From: Bacillus sp. A301a_S52
GTDB taxonomy: Bacteria > Bacillota > Bacilli > Bacillales > Salisediminibacteriaceae
Length of the DNA stretch: 64,000 nt
Assembly (NCBI GenBank): GCA_024701455.1
Contig: JABXYP010000001.1
Location: 1,988,001 to 2,052,000, forward strand
Direction of reading: 5' to 3'
How positions within the stretch are numbered: the first letter of the stretch is position 1; the number at the start of each line of letters is the position of its first letter. Positions 17,618 through 26,789 of this stretch are shown here, in pieces. The translations under genes and the position numbers were made by a program. The notes below the pieces were generated by a model that did not search any database, was not told where the DNA came from, and saw nothing but the letters and a program-made list of their open reading frames with translations.

Positions 17618-18124
17618 ATGGCTTCTTTTATGTTATCATTTCTACTCATTGTGTCCCCCTTGTGGCCGCTTGGTGAAAACCCACTTGCTGGAGATCCATA
17701 CGTTATCGTTAATACTGCAACGAATGAATTGGCTTTTATCGTTGAAGGAGAAGTGAAACAAGAATTTCAAATAGCTACCGGCCATGAATACCATCAAACG
17801 CCTGAAGGGGAATTTAATATTATAGTAAAGGCAATGAACCCATATTATCGAAAACATGATATTGAGGGTGGTGACAAGGATAATCCATTAGGTACTAGAT
17901 GGATTGGCTTTGATGCCAATGGTACTGATGGAAGAATATTTGGCCTTCATGGTACAAACCAGCCTTCTTCTATCGGATCAAGAATTACGAAAGGCTGTGT
18001 TCGGCTTAATAATTCGGATGTTGAAATTCTTTATGAAGAGATTCCTATCGGGACAAAAATTTTAATTATATCTAGTGAGAAAAACTTTGAAGAATTAGGA
18101 AGAGAATATGGTGCGATTGAATAG
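17618..18124 (+). CDS. L,D-transpeptidase (YkuD domain)
   Basis: This 168-residue exported enzyme cross-links or remodels peptidoglycan by L,D-transpeptidation. An N-terminal hydrophobic signal segment (about 1-17) is followed by the YkuD fold: YVIVNTATNELAFIVEG, TPEGEFNI, IFGLHGTNQPSSIG and the catalytic signature SRITKGCVRLNN with Cys and Arg. I chose ATG 17618 because the extended Shine-Dalgarno GGAGTGATC begins at 17601; a GTG at 17606 lies inside it. It is downstream of and co-directional with the YqjA-like gene, as yqjB is in B. subtilis. Confidence 0.88.
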   Translation: MASFMLSFLLIVSPLWPLGENPLAGDPYVIVNTATNELAFIVEGEVKQEFQIATGHEYHQTPEGEFNIIVKAMNPYYRKHDIEGGDKDNPLGTRWIGFDANGTDGRIFGLHGTNQPSSIGSRITKGCVRLNNSDVEILYEEIPIGTKILIISSEKNFEELGREYGAIE

Positions 18125-18187
18125 TAAGTCAAAAAAAGATGAGGTGTCTTGAAGTAGTAGGATCCAAAGGAGATGGAATTTAAAGTG

Positions 18188-18212
18188 AAAAGCAGCCAAT
18201 TCGGCTGCTTTT
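18188..18212 (+). terminator. Terminator after the L,D-transpeptidase gene
   Basis: AAAAGCAGCC-AATTC-GGCTGCTTTT is a compact hairpin. It is A/T-symmetrical, so it could also end transcription of the minus-strand miniprotein gene. Confidence 0.75.
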
Positions 18213-18347
18213 AGTGTATTGTTAATCGTGTGTAATATTGACGCAAGATCAGTTAAATTTGTCTAAAAGCTAGTTTAAATATAAGGAGAGGCTCACTAGT
18301 TTGTCCAAAAGCAGAGCTACTTTCAAAAAGGCGTTAAAAAGTAGCAA

Positions 18348-18437
18348 TTAAAAATAAGCGACTCCACTTAATACGGCGCCTAAAAACATAATTCCGATCA
18401 TCATATAAATAATGGCTTTTCTAAATTTACGAGGCAT
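18348..18437 (-). CDS. prli42: Prli42-like membrane miniprotein
   Basis: This 29-residue reading frame, too short for routine ORF finding, encodes a basic N-terminus (MPRKFRKA) and one membrane helix (IIYMMIGIMFLGAVLSGVAYF). The size and layout are those of Prli42, the miniprotein that anchors the stressosome to the membrane in Listeria and has Bacillus homologues. A strong ribosome binding site (GAAGGAGTG) lies eight bases before ATG 18437. It is divergent from the peptidase gene. The coding potential is read directly; the family is recognised by size, charge pattern and helix, so a database comparison would be needed to be certain. Confidence 0.7.
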   Translation of the reverse strand: MPRKFRKAIIYMMIGIMFLGAVLSGVAYF

Positions 18438-18644
18438 TCGTTTTTCACTCCTTCGCACCCAATTCTAATCCTATTTTAATGTGTTTTAGTGGGGTTTTCA
18501 AGACCTAAAGGGTTCTTTAAAAATACATCATAGGTATGACGAGATTTTAACTTAGTAATTTGCTACACTTAATACGAACTGCTTTACAGGTTAATCTGAA
18601 TCAGCTAAACGATGAATCTAATGATTAAAAGAGGAAGTGATGTT

Positions 18645-19766
18645 ATGGTAAATGAACAACGACTAATTAATGAATTTATGGAGCTTGTAAAAATAGACTC
18701 AGAAACAAGGTATGAGCGTAAAATAGCTGATATCCTGACAAAAAAATTTGAAAAATTAGGGCTAGAAGTAAAGGAGGATTCCTCCGCAGCAGTAACGGGA
18801 CATGGTGCAGGTAACTTGATTTGCACGCTGGAAGGTACAGCTGAACAAGGGGATACAATATACTTCACCTCTCATATGGATACTGTTGTCCCAGGAAAAG
18901 ATGTAAATCCAATAATAGAAAACGGTTTTATCGCAAGCGATGGAACAACTGTACTTGGAGCTGATGATAAGGCTGGTTTAGCGGCGATGCTGGAAGCGAT
19001 AAAGCTATTAAAAGAAAAGAATATTTCTCATGGAACTGTTCAATTTATTATCACTGCTGGAGAAGAATCTGGTCTTGTAGGGGCAAAAGCATTGAACAGA
19101 CAAGATATTCTTGCTGATTATGGATTTGCATTAGACAGTGATGGAACGGTCGGACATATCATTACTTCCGCACCTAACCAATCAAAGGTAAAAGCTGTGG
19201 TGTACGGGAAAACTGCTCATGCAGGAGTGGCACCTGAGCTTGGTGTTTCTGCCATTACCATTGCTTCTAAGGCAATTGCAAATATGCCACTGGGCCGGAT
19301 AGATGATGAGACAACAGCTAACATCGGTCGAATTGAAGGAGGCAGTCAAACGAATATTGTTTGCGATCGCGTTGATATTTTAGCTGAAGCAAGATCACTT
19401 GTAACAGAAAAGATGGAAAAACAAACTCAAGTAATGAAAGAAGCCTTTGAAGGAGCAGCCAAAGAAATGGGTGGAAAGGTAGAAGTGACGATTGATATCG
19501 CTTATCCAGGATTTAAACATACTGAAGAGGATGACATTGTCCAAATGGCTAAGTCAGCTGTTCAATCGATTGGTCGTACACCAGTTTTGAAGCAAAGTGG
19601 AGGAGGTAGTGATGCAAATATTATCTCTGGTCTTGGTATTCCCACAGTGAATCTTGGCATCGGCTACGAAAACATTCATACAACAAGCGAAAAAATATCA
19701 GTAATAGAGCTTGTTAAGACAACTGAACTAGTAGTGGCCCTTATTGAAAAAAGTGTGTCACAGTAA
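18645..19766 (+). CDS. M20-family peptidase, PepT-like (YqjE)
   Basis: This 373-residue cytosolic metallopeptidase belongs to the M20 family, PepT-like branch, as B. subtilis YqjE. Metal ligands are seen in TSHMDTVVPG (about 76-85), LGADDKAGLAAMLE (about 105-118) and TAGEESGLVGAK (about 139-150), and a C-terminal His lies in NIHTTSEK. ATG 18645 is preceded by AGAGGAAG, which is better placed than the ATG at 18612. The natural substrate is unknown; aminotripeptidase activity is a family-based guess. Confidence 0.88.
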   Translation: MVNEQRLINEFMELVKIDSETRYERKIADILTKKFEKLGLEVKEDSSAAVTGHGAGNLICTLEGTAEQGDTIYFTSHMDTVVPGKDVNPIIENGFIASDGTTVLGADDKAGLAAMLEAIKLLKEKNISHGTVQFIITAGEESGLVGAKALNRQDILADYGFALDSDGTVGHIITSAPNQSKVKAVVYGKTAHAGVAPELGVSAITIASKAIANMPLGRIDDETTANIGRIEGGSQTNIVCDRVDILAEARSLVTEKMEKQTQVMKEAFEGAAKEMGGKVEVTIDIAYPGFKHTEEDDIVQMAKSAVQSIGRTPVLKQSGGGSDANIISGLGIPTVNLGIGYENIHTTSEKISVIELVKTTELVVALIEKSVSQ

Positions 19767-19777
19767 TTAATTGTTAG

Positions 19778-19816
19778 AAAGGCGACTCAAAAATTTGAAT
19801 TTGAGCGCCTTTTTTC
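19778..19816 (+). terminator. Terminator after the peptidase gene
   Basis: AAAGGCG-CTCAAA pairs with TTTGAG-CGCCTTT and is followed by more T residues, 12 bases after the stop codon. Confidence 0.85.
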
Positions 19817-20037
19817 TTTAGATGATTTGTTCGATAAAAAAAGTTAAAAACTAAATAAAAAAGGATATATTGAAGATTTAATCCCTTAAATACGAAATAT
19901 AAAATAAAATATATATTAAACGTTCGTTATTTACTTGATTTTATATTGTGGCTTTGGTAAGATAAATGCGGCCCTTGAAAGGGACTTTTATAAAACCTTT
20001 TACACATGTACGTTAAGGGATAAAGGAGCGAACAATC
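19817..20037. other. AT-rich leader of the flavoprotein gene
   Basis: This stretch is very AT-rich and carries no gene. A small hairpin CCCTTGAAAGGG (about 19972-19983) and the ribosome binding site AAAGGAG just before the next start are visible. I see no known riboswitch. Confidence 0.4.
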
Positions 20038-21516
20038 ATGCATCATTATGATGTGATCGTTGTTGGTATGGGACCAGCAGGAATATTTACTGTTTATGAA
20101 CTAACAAAACAACAACCTGATTTGAAAATATTATTTATTGATAAAGGCCATGCCATTCATCAACGGCGTTGTCCTATTAATGAAAAAAAGATACAAAAAT
20201 GTCCACCACCTGCAGGTCGAAAAGAATTTGCTGGGTGTTTGCCTGCCTGTTCAATTACGAGCGGGTTTGGAGGTGCAGGCGCCTACTCTGACGGTAAATT
20301 TAATATTACGACCGCTTTTGGAGGCTGGATGCAGGATTATTTACCAGCTTCAGACGTATTGGAGCTAATTAAGTATGTGGATGCCATTAATTTAAATCAT
20401 GGAGCGCCAGAAGAAAGCACAGATCCTACTACTGATGAAGTAAGAAATATTGAACGTCGCGGTTTAGGTGCAGGTCTTAAATTATTGCGTGCGTCTGTTC
20501 GACATTTAGGTACAGAAGTAAACATGCAAATTCTCACGAGCATATACGAAACACTTAAGGAACGTTGTGATATGTTGCACCGAACCGAAGTTGCTGATAT
20601 CCTCACCGAAAAAACAGAGGAGGGTCATCGTGTAACAGGGGTGAGATTGAAGAAAAAAGAAGAAGAGATTTATGCCGATAACGTTGTCATTGTACCGGGA
20701 CGAGATGGTTCTGAATGGTTAGGTGGATTGCTGAGGAAACGTGGATACACCATGGTGAATAATCAAGTAGACATTGGGGTTCGTGTGGAGACCTCTGATG
20801 TTATTATGGAGGAAATAAACACTCATCTTTATGAAGCTAAGTTTGTGTATAATACATCTGTAGGTACGAATGTTCGAACATTTTGTTCTAATCCATCAGG
20901 ACACGTTGTAGTCGAAAATCACAGTGGGATCATGACAGCAAACGGTCATGCCTACAAAGATCCACAATTGGGCAGTGAGAATACAAACTTTGCATTACTT
21001 GTTTCCCACACATTTACGGAGCCTTTTGACAAGCCAAATGCTTTTGCACAAGAGATATCTGAACGAGCCAATGACCTATCGAATGGATCTGTTATTGTTC
21101 AGAAATACGGCGATATAATGAAAGGCAGACGCTCGACTGAAAAACGAATTAAAGAAGGCTTTCTGGAACCTACATTAAAAGAAGCGGTTCCTGGTGATTT
21201 GGGCCTTGTGCTCCCTTATAACACAATGAGAAGTTTAATAGAAATGATGGAAGCGCTAGATAAAGTAACACCTGGTATTGCGTCTGAGCATACGTTATTT
21301 TATGGTGTAGAGGCTAAATTTTACTCCTCAAGGCCAGTATTAAGTAATGAGTTTGAAACGGAAATAAGTGGTCTCTATGCTGGAGGAGATGGCGGGGGAG
21401 TCACAAGAGGATTGGCACAAGCTGGGGCTAATGGTGTCCATATTGCCCGAGCTATTCTAAAGAAGCAGTCTTTGAGGTCCCATGAAAATAAAAAAGAGAC
21501 GCACCCTGCTTATTGA
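20038..21516 (+). CDS. FAD-dependent dehydrogenase, COG2509 type
   Basis: This 492-residue flavoprotein has an N-terminal Rossmann motif VVGMGPAGIFTVYEL (about 8-22) and a Cys-rich segment (RRCPINEKKIQKCPP, then CLPACSITSGFGGAGAYSD). A C-terminal FAD-binding stretch GLYAGGDGGGVTRGLAQAG (about 447-465) closes the fold. This pattern fits the COG2509 uncharacterised FAD-dependent dehydrogenases. The cysteines suggest redox chemistry or metal binding, but the substrate is unknown. ATG 20038 follows AAAGGAGCG. It converges with, and overlaps by seven bases, the small gene that follows. Confidence 0.78.
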   Translation: MHHYDVIVVGMGPAGIFTVYELTKQQPDLKILFIDKGHAIHQRRCPINEKKIQKCPPPAGRKEFAGCLPACSITSGFGGAGAYSDGKFNITTAFGGWMQDYLPASDVLELIKYVDAINLNHGAPEESTDPTTDEVRNIERRGLGAGLKLLRASVRHLGTEVNMQILTSIYETLKERCDMLHRTEVADILTEKTEEGHRVTGVRLKKKEEEIYADNVVIVPGRDGSEWLGGLLRKRGYTMVNNQVDIGVRVETSDVIMEEINTHLYEAKFVYNTSVGTNVRTFCSNPSGHVVVENHSGIMTANGHAYKDPQLGSENTNFALLVSHTFTEPFDKPNAFAQEISERANDLSNGSVIVQKYGDIMKGRRSTEKRIKEGFLEPTLKEAVPGDLGLVLPYNTMRSLIEMMEALDKVTPGIASEHTLFYGVEAKFYSSRPVLSNEFETEISGLYAGGDGGGVTRGLAQAGANGVHIARAILKKQSLRSHENKKETHPAY

Positions 21517-21707
21517 AGCAAGGGAACGCGCTCTATCGTTCCAAATTCCATTGATTCAAGAATTGCCTCCTCCGAATATCCGATTTTGGAAGAAAGCTGT
21601 TTAATCGTAGGTGATGGCCATTCATTTTTAGTGTAATCATTAATGACCGTAGTGACGAGAAGTAAAACAATATTGTGGGTCGAGTCTGCGCGAGTCATTT
21701 GAATCAT
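21510..21707 (-). CDS. Small protein resembling sigma factor region 3
   Basis: This 65-residue protein has a central segment SPTIKQLSSKIGYSEEAILE that reads like region 3 of SigB/SigF-type sigma factors (S-P-T-I-x-E-I-A-x-x-L-x-x-S-E-E-x-V-L-E). No region 2 or 4 is present, so it is not a sigma factor. It may bind DNA or RNA polymerase. I chose ATG 21707 because AAAGGTGG lies eight bases upstream; the in-frame GTG at 21719 overlaps that site. It overlaps the end of the convergent flavoprotein gene by seven bases. The similarity is my reading and the function is unknown. Confidence 0.62.
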   Translation of the reverse strand: MIQMTRADSTHNIVLLLVTTVINDYTKNEWPSPTIKQLSSKIGYSEEAILESMEFGTIERVPLLQ

Positions 21708-21826
21708 TTTTTCGACCACCTTTCACCTTTATATAACCTTCATTTTAACATATCATGATGCCCTTGTATGTCTTAGGTCATGTGAAAATGTGAAAAACTG
21801 TTTTTAAAAGTAGTCTATAATAAAAT

Positions 21827-21858
21827 GCCCTCCTATAAAACATCGGGAGGGCTTTTTT
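21827..21858 (+). terminator. Intrinsic terminator
   Basis: GCCCTCC pairs with GGAGGGC around the loop TATAAAACATCG and is followed by six T. It lies between the small minus-strand gene and the polymerase gene and would stop read-through on the plus strand. Confidence 0.8.
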
Positions 21859-21929
21859 AAAATTTTATTACTATCATAAGTAAATGGGACTTACATTCAC
21901 ACGTTACTTCATACATAACCTTTAAGGAT

Positions 21930-21943
21930 AGAACGGTTGTTCG
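21930..21943 (+). promoter_or_regulatory. LexA/DinR SOS box
   Basis: AGAACGGTTGTTCG matches the Bacillus LexA operator CGAAC-N4-GTTCG at all but the first base. It lies 70 bases upstream of a Y-family polymerase gene, which makes SOS control likely. Confidence 0.75.
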
Positions 21944-22012
21944 TTGATTTTTTTATGTAAAACAGGCAAGATAATAGAAGAGGATGATATAGAAGAGAAG
22001 GTGGCGTTTTAA

Positions 22013-23281
22013 ATGGGGAAAAGCCGAATTATCTTCCATGTTGATATGAACAGCTTTTATGCATCTGTAGAAGCGGCTTATGATCCAACATTGGCTGGCA
22101 AACCTTTAGCTATAGCTGGAAATGCTAAAGAAAGACGAGGTATTGTTGTGACAGCTAGCTACGAGGCACGCGCCAGAGGTGTTAAGCCACCAATGCCGTT
22201 GTGGGAAGCAAAGAGAGCCTGCCCTGAATTGCTTGTCAGACAGCCTAATTTTGACCGTTACCGACAAGCCTCGATGAGAATGTTTCAATTATTGTACGAC
22301 TACACGCCTCTTGTTGAACCAGTGTCAATTGATGAAGGCTACATGGATGTGAGTGATGTTGTGACGGATATGACACCTCTCCAGCTCGCTAATCATATTC
22401 AAACGCGAATTGAGAAGGAACTTTCCTTACCTTGCAGCATTGGAGTAGCACCAAATAAATTTTTAGCAAAAACAGCGAGCGATATGAAAAAACCAAAAGG
22501 TATTACTGTGTTAAGAAAACGAGAAGTTCGTGAAAAATTGTGGCCACTGAAGACAATAGAGATGCATGGGATAGGTAGCAAAACAGCTGAAAAATTACAA
22601 AAATTAGGCATATATACGATTGAAGATATTGCAACTACTAATAAAGACCTCCTTCATCGACACTTAGGAGTGGGAGGTTTGCGTATCTATGAGCGTGCTT
22701 ACGGCATAGATGATCGCCCCGTAGACCCTGATGCAGTTAATGAGTTCAAAAGTATCGGTAACTCCACCACATTGCCAGAAGATACAACAGAACCGGCGAA
22801 AGTAAGAAAAATTTTAATGAATTTAAGCGATTCTGTTGGACGTAGATTAAGACGCAAAAATGTTTATACGGGAAATATTCAATTGACCATTCGCTACTAT
22901 GATCGCAAAACGATTACACGCTCCAGTAAACTCCCGTATCCCATTGATTTACACGACGACATTTTCGAAGCTTCCTGGAGGCTGTGGAAGAAATATTGGA
23001 ATGGGGAACCCATTAGACTTCTTGGCGTTACAGGTATGGATTTGGTGGAAAAAGGGCAAGCATACAAGCAATTAGATTTATTCTCTTATAAAAAGGAAGA
23101 AAAAGAAGAGAAGTTAAGTGAGGTTGTTGATTCTCTTCGTAACAAATATGGAGAAGATGTGCTTCTGAAAGGTACACAAGGTGGGTCAAAAGATCGAAGT
23201 GATGAATTGAGAGATAAAAAGCGGCGTGGTACAAGTTTAGAAAAAGATTTTTTGCGAAACAAATTATTTACCGATGAATAG
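22013..23281 (+). CDS. dinB: DNA polymerase IV (Y family)
   Basis: This 422-residue lesion-bypass polymerase copies damaged DNA with low fidelity. Catalytic carboxylates sit in IIFHVDMNSFYASVEAAY (about 6-23) and in PVSIDEGYMDVSDV (about 102-115). A helix-hairpin-helix (MHGIGSKTAEKLQKLGIYT) and the little-finger domain follow. The extra C-terminal tail after about 360 is charged and may hold a clamp-binding motif (QLDLFSYKK resembles QLxLF). ATG 22013 follows GAAGGTGG. A LexA box upstream suggests damage induction. Confidence 0.93.
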   Translation: MGKSRIIFHVDMNSFYASVEAAYDPTLAGKPLAIAGNAKERRGIVVTASYEARARGVKPPMPLWEAKRACPELLVRQPNFDRYRQASMRMFQLLYDYTPLVEPVSIDEGYMDVSDVVTDMTPLQLANHIQTRIEKELSLPCSIGVAPNKFLAKTASDMKKPKGITVLRKREVREKLWPLKTIEMHGIGSKTAEKLQKLGIYTIEDIATTNKDLLHRHLGVGGLRIYERAYGIDDRPVDPDAVNEFKSIGNSTTLPEDTTEPAKVRKILMNLSDSVGRRLRRKNVYTGNIQLTIRYYDRKTITRSSKLPYPIDLHDDIFEASWRLWKKYWNGEPIRLLGVTGMDLVEKGQAYKQLDLFSYKKEEKEEKLSEVVDSLRNKYGEDVLLKGTQGGSKDRSDELRDKKRRGTSLEKDFLRNKLFTDE

Positions 23282-23404
23282 CTATCATTCTAAGCTATTC
23301 TATTCTCCAATAACAAGTATCCCATGAGCTAGACATCAATGTGAAAATGAGAAAGGGACACAACTAATAACTGTTGTGGTCTTATAAAACTGTACATTTT
23401 AGAA

Positions 23405-23442
23405 AAAACAGAAACCCTCGCAGGACGAAGGTTTCTGTTTTT
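23405..23442 (+). terminator. Terminator downstream of dinB
   Basis: AACAGAAACC pairs with GGTTTCTGTT around the loop CTCGCAGGACGAA, followed by T residues. Confidence 0.8.
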
Positions 23443-23547
23443 AAATCTATAAACAAGGAGTATTACTTTTACAAAAGGTCACTGTTATATTAGTGTCTAC
23501 TGCTCTTTGATTAGCGTTTCTATTTTCTTAAGTGTAAATCAACACAC

Positions 23548-24105
23548 TCACAAGTCAAAGTCTTGCTTCAACAAAGAATACATATACAAGTCATAAAATT
23601 TCCCGCATGTAAATTCATAATTTCTCAATAATCCTTCTCTCATAAAGCCCAACTTTTCTACCAATCTTTGTGATGAAAGATTTGGTGGCTCGATTAATGC
23701 TTCTATACGCTGAAAATCCATTTGATTAAATCCATAGTTTATTATGGCTTCTACAGCTTCATGAGCAATCCCTTTTCCCCACATCTCTTTACTTAATTCA
23801 AACCCAATCTCAGCTCGGGAATGCTGTAAAACAATATTATGAAAGCCGCAACTTCCAATAATGATTCCTTTCTCTTTAAGGGTAATGCCCCATCTAATAC
23901 CCGTTTTCTTGTTTAGGAGTGTTTGATACCAAGAAATCTCATCTAGGGCATCATTCAGTGATTTAAAAGGAGCTAAGCCATAATATTGCATAACGTCTTC
24001 ATCAGACATATAATGTAAAATATTTTTCGCATCTTCATTAATGATGTTTCTTAATAATAACCTTTTAGTTTCAAGTAGTGGGAAAGTCTTACTACCACCG
24101 TTCAT
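23548..24105 (-). CDS. GNAT N-acetyltransferase (RimJ/RimL type)
   Basis: This 185-residue protein matches the GNAT_3 (RimJ/RimL-like) family: LETKRLLLRNIINEDAKNIL at the N-terminus, IIIGSCGFHNI, the acetyl-CoA loop MWGKGIAHEAVEAIINYGF (about 110-128), and the C-terminal NLSSQRLVEKLGFMREGLLR. It would acetylate the amino group of a protein, peptide or small molecule. I chose ATG 24105 because AAAAGGAG lies upstream; the in-frame ATG 24135 lacks such a site. It stands alone on the minus strand. Confidence 0.85.
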   Translation of the reverse strand: MNGGSKTFPLLETKRLLLRNIINEDAKNILHYMSDEDVMQYYGLAPFKSLNDALDEISWYQTLLNKKTGIRWGITLKEKGIIIGSCGFHNIVLQHSRAEIGFELSKEMWGKGIAHEAVEAIINYGFNQMDFQRIEALIEPPNLSSQRLVEKLGFMREGLLRNYEFTCGKFYDLYMYSLLKQDFDL

Positions 24106-24347
24106 AGTCGCTTCTCCTTTTTTTGTTTTAGTCACTTACTCGGATAACAAGGTGCCCAGATATGATTTAACTTAAAGCTTATCACACTAGTGGACATGCC
24201 ACTATTACTTATCACTCACTAGGTCGATCACGTATAAAGTTAGTAAGAAACTGAACTTAGCTAAATAATGACAAGTCCTGAAGCCATAGTAAAGTGCTTA
24301 TCCAACCCTTCTATCACAATATGGCTAACACTTTTATCAACAACGCT

Positions 24348-24374
24348 TAAAATCAATGCTATTCTAACCGATAA
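24348..24374 (+). promoter_or_regulatory. Sigma-D promoter of the flagellar export cluster
   Basis: TAAA (24348-24351), 15 bases, then ACCGATAA (24367-24374) matches the sigma-D consensus TAAA-N15-GCCGATAT. It lies 37 bases before the start of the FliK-like gene. Confidence 0.8.
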
Positions 24375-24410
24375 GAAAGGCAGAGAGTGTAATCGGGAGG
24401 GACAAAATAC

Positions 24411-26789
24411 ATGGAGATTCAAGCCCAATTATTAAATGTGAAAACAAATGGTTCAAATCAATCGGTACGTCTAAGGCAAGGCGATATATATAGCGCGAAA
24501 ATAACGTCGCGAATTTCTTCTACGGAAGCAATGGTTTCCATCCGGGGCCAAGAAGTAAAAGCAACATTTGACGGAAAGGTTCCTGACCGTGATAGAGTCG
24601 CTGTTCAAGTTCAGGAGCAAACGAAAGATGGTATTAAAGTTCGCGAAGTAAAAGAGGAGAACAAGCAAAGTAATGAGGGGAATAAAACAACCCCTCGTAA
24701 CGGCAACGGACAATCAGCAGATCGTGTTTTACGAGATATGGGATTCAAAGAGCCCAGTAAAGAATTACGCCAAGCTACTCAGCAATTGCTTGATCGAGGT
24801 GTATCTTTAAATCGTGAGTCAGTGAATGACTTAAATAACTATCTTCAATCTGGCCGGGGAAGTGAAGGAGAACGTCGTCAAACGGTTCAAACGATGGCAC
24901 AAAAACGTCTCGAACCAACGGCAGGCCAAATACGAGCTGTTCATGAAGCGTTACATGGCCGTTCTACAGCAGATCACGTAAAAGATTTAACCCGTTCTGC
25001 TTCAGACCAACTTAGAGGAAGTGTTTCAGATAGAGATGTGTCTCGGGAGGTACAGCGTGCTATTGAGCGGTTAAGAACGAGCTTAATGACAGGGACGAAT
25101 GTGAGGCAAGCGGTAGAACACCTCCAACAAACCGTGGAACAGAGTGGAGGCGTTTCCCTAAAAAAAGAAATTAACCAAGCTTTAAGAGAGATGCTTCAAA
25201 TACAAGCTGTTAATGGACGAGAAGCTGCTGCTGAAAGAATAATGATGTTGTTACAGCAAGTGACAAACCAAACGACAGATACAATAAGTACAGTGACTCA
25301 ACCAATAGCTTCTAATACGAGTGAGCCCATTAGTCAGTCCTTCTTGACTCAATGGATCGCTTCAGTACAAAATACAGCTGACCTTTCAGCAGTTATTGCT
25401 AATATAAAACAAGAGGTGAGTCAAGCAGCGGGTGGTCTGCCTGTACAAACAACAGAACAATTAACTACTGCTCTTAATGATGCCATGGCAAGGCTTGACC
25501 AAGGGCGTGAATTGAAAGCAAGACAAGTGTTGATGGATACATTCCAGCACCTACAAGCAACCCAATCGACACCTCCAGCATCAGATTCTCTTGCGCATAT
25601 GCAGGACTATATGCGGAATGAAATTATCCAAACAAGTGGCTTATCGTCAAAACACATTTTAATTACAGAAGTCACTGAAAAACTAGCTCAGGCGACAGAT
25701 AATTTTAAACTGCTCCAAAAAGATGTGGTTAAACAGCTTTCACGAATCGATACGATGATTCAACAATTTAAAAGTCAATCTACTCAGCAAACCCGTCCAA
25801 TGCTTGAGAATGTTATAAAGCAGATGGACCGGGCAATTATGAAAAGTGATTGGATGCTTTATGCAGATATGAAAACTGAGCGCAGTATGCTTGGCGCAAG
25901 TAGCCGATTAGCAGAAGCTAAACATCTTCTCTCAAAAGGACAGTATACTGAGGCACGACAAATTGTCAAAGAGGTACAACGTACGATGGATCAAATAAAT
26001 TTCCGCCCATCTAATCAACGTGTCCAACACGTTCTTAGCCAAGAACAAGAATGGCGTGAACCACGTACACCAGTCCATAGGTTATCACAGCAATTTGAAC
26101 AGACTGCTAGACAGTTTGTGACTCAAGAAGGGTCTGCTCGCCACGTATTTGAAGGATTAAGAGGATTAGGACTAAACCGAGAAACAGAGCTAGGTCAAAT
26201 GTTAGCTTCAGGACGTGACCTGAGTCAACAGGATCAACACCAGCGTAATGTGAAATCTATTCTCATGCAAATGGCCCGGGGTGAGGAGGAAGGTGGAAGA
26301 CAACAGCAACAAGCACAGCAAGCATTACAAAGCCTATCGGGGCAGCAGCTTATAAATCGTTCAGACAGCCAACAAAACTTACAAATGTTGCAACTTTCTA
26401 TTCCAGTTATGCTTAAAGGTGAGGCGGAGAATCTACAAGTCTATGTCAACTCCCGTAATGAAGGAGATCAAGTGGATTGGGAAAACTGTCAACTCTATTT
26501 TCATATTGATACAAAGAAACTAGGACCATTAGGAATCGTGCTACAAGTCACTGATAGATCGTTAAATGTCACCTTAAAAAATGATACTGACGGGTTTGCT
26601 CACAAAATAGAACCACTAGCAACATCGTATTTAGAGAATTTAAAAGAAGTAGGTTTTAACGTGAAAACGATTCAAAGTGCGCCGATGACCACAGTAGTAG
26701 ATGAGATTCAAGAGGCAGGAGAAGAGGTTGCAGAAGAAAAGCCTGCATTACCAGTTATGACTGAAGAAGGGTTTGATTATAAAGTATGA
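24411..26789 (+). CDS. Flagellar hook-length control (FliK)-like protein
   Basis: This 792-residue protein is hydrophilic, Gln-rich and largely helical over residues 1-640. It ends in a compact domain (about 650-765) with WENCQLYFHIDTKKLGPLGI and YLENLKEVGFNVKTI, as in the Flg_hook C-terminal domain of FliK and the Bacillus YlqG type. FliK proteins measure hook length and switch export by contacting the C-terminal domain of FlhB. Here the next gene encodes just such a domain and overlaps by four bases (ATGA). ATG 24411 follows GGGAGGG, and a sigma-D promoter precedes it. Confidence 0.8.
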   Translation: MEIQAQLLNVKTNGSNQSVRLRQGDIYSAKITSRISSTEAMVSIRGQEVKATFDGKVPDRDRVAVQVQEQTKDGIKVREVKEENKQSNEGNKTTPRNGNGQSADRVLRDMGFKEPSKELRQATQQLLDRGVSLNRESVNDLNNYLQSGRGSEGERRQTVQTMAQKRLEPTAGQIRAVHEALHGRSTADHVKDLTRSASDQLRGSVSDRDVSREVQRAIERLRTSLMTGTNVRQAVEHLQQTVEQSGGVSLKKEINQALREMLQIQAVNGREAAAERIMMLLQQVTNQTTDTISTVTQPIASNTSEPISQSFLTQWIASVQNTADLSAVIANIKQEVSQAAGGLPVQTTEQLTTALNDAMARLDQGRELKARQVLMDTFQHLQATQSTPPASDSLAHMQDYMRNEIIQTSGLSSKHILITEVTEKLAQATDNFKLLQKDVVKQLSRIDTMIQQFKSQSTQQTRPMLENVIKQMDRAIMKSDWMLYADMKTERSMLGASSRLAEAKHLLSKGQYTEARQIVKEVQRTMDQINFRPSNQRVQHVLSQEQEWREPRTPVHRLSQQFEQTARQFVTQEGSARHVFEGLRGLGLNRETELGQMLASGRDLSQQDQHQRNVKSILMQMARGEEEGGRQQQQAQQALQSLSGQQLINRSDSQQNLQMLQLSIPVMLKGEAENLQVYVNSRNEGDQVDWENCQLYFHIDTKKLGPLGIVLQVTDRSLNVTLKNDTDGFAHKIEPLATSYLENLKEVGFNVKTIQSAPMTTVVDEIQEAGEEVAEEKPALPVMTEEGFDYKV

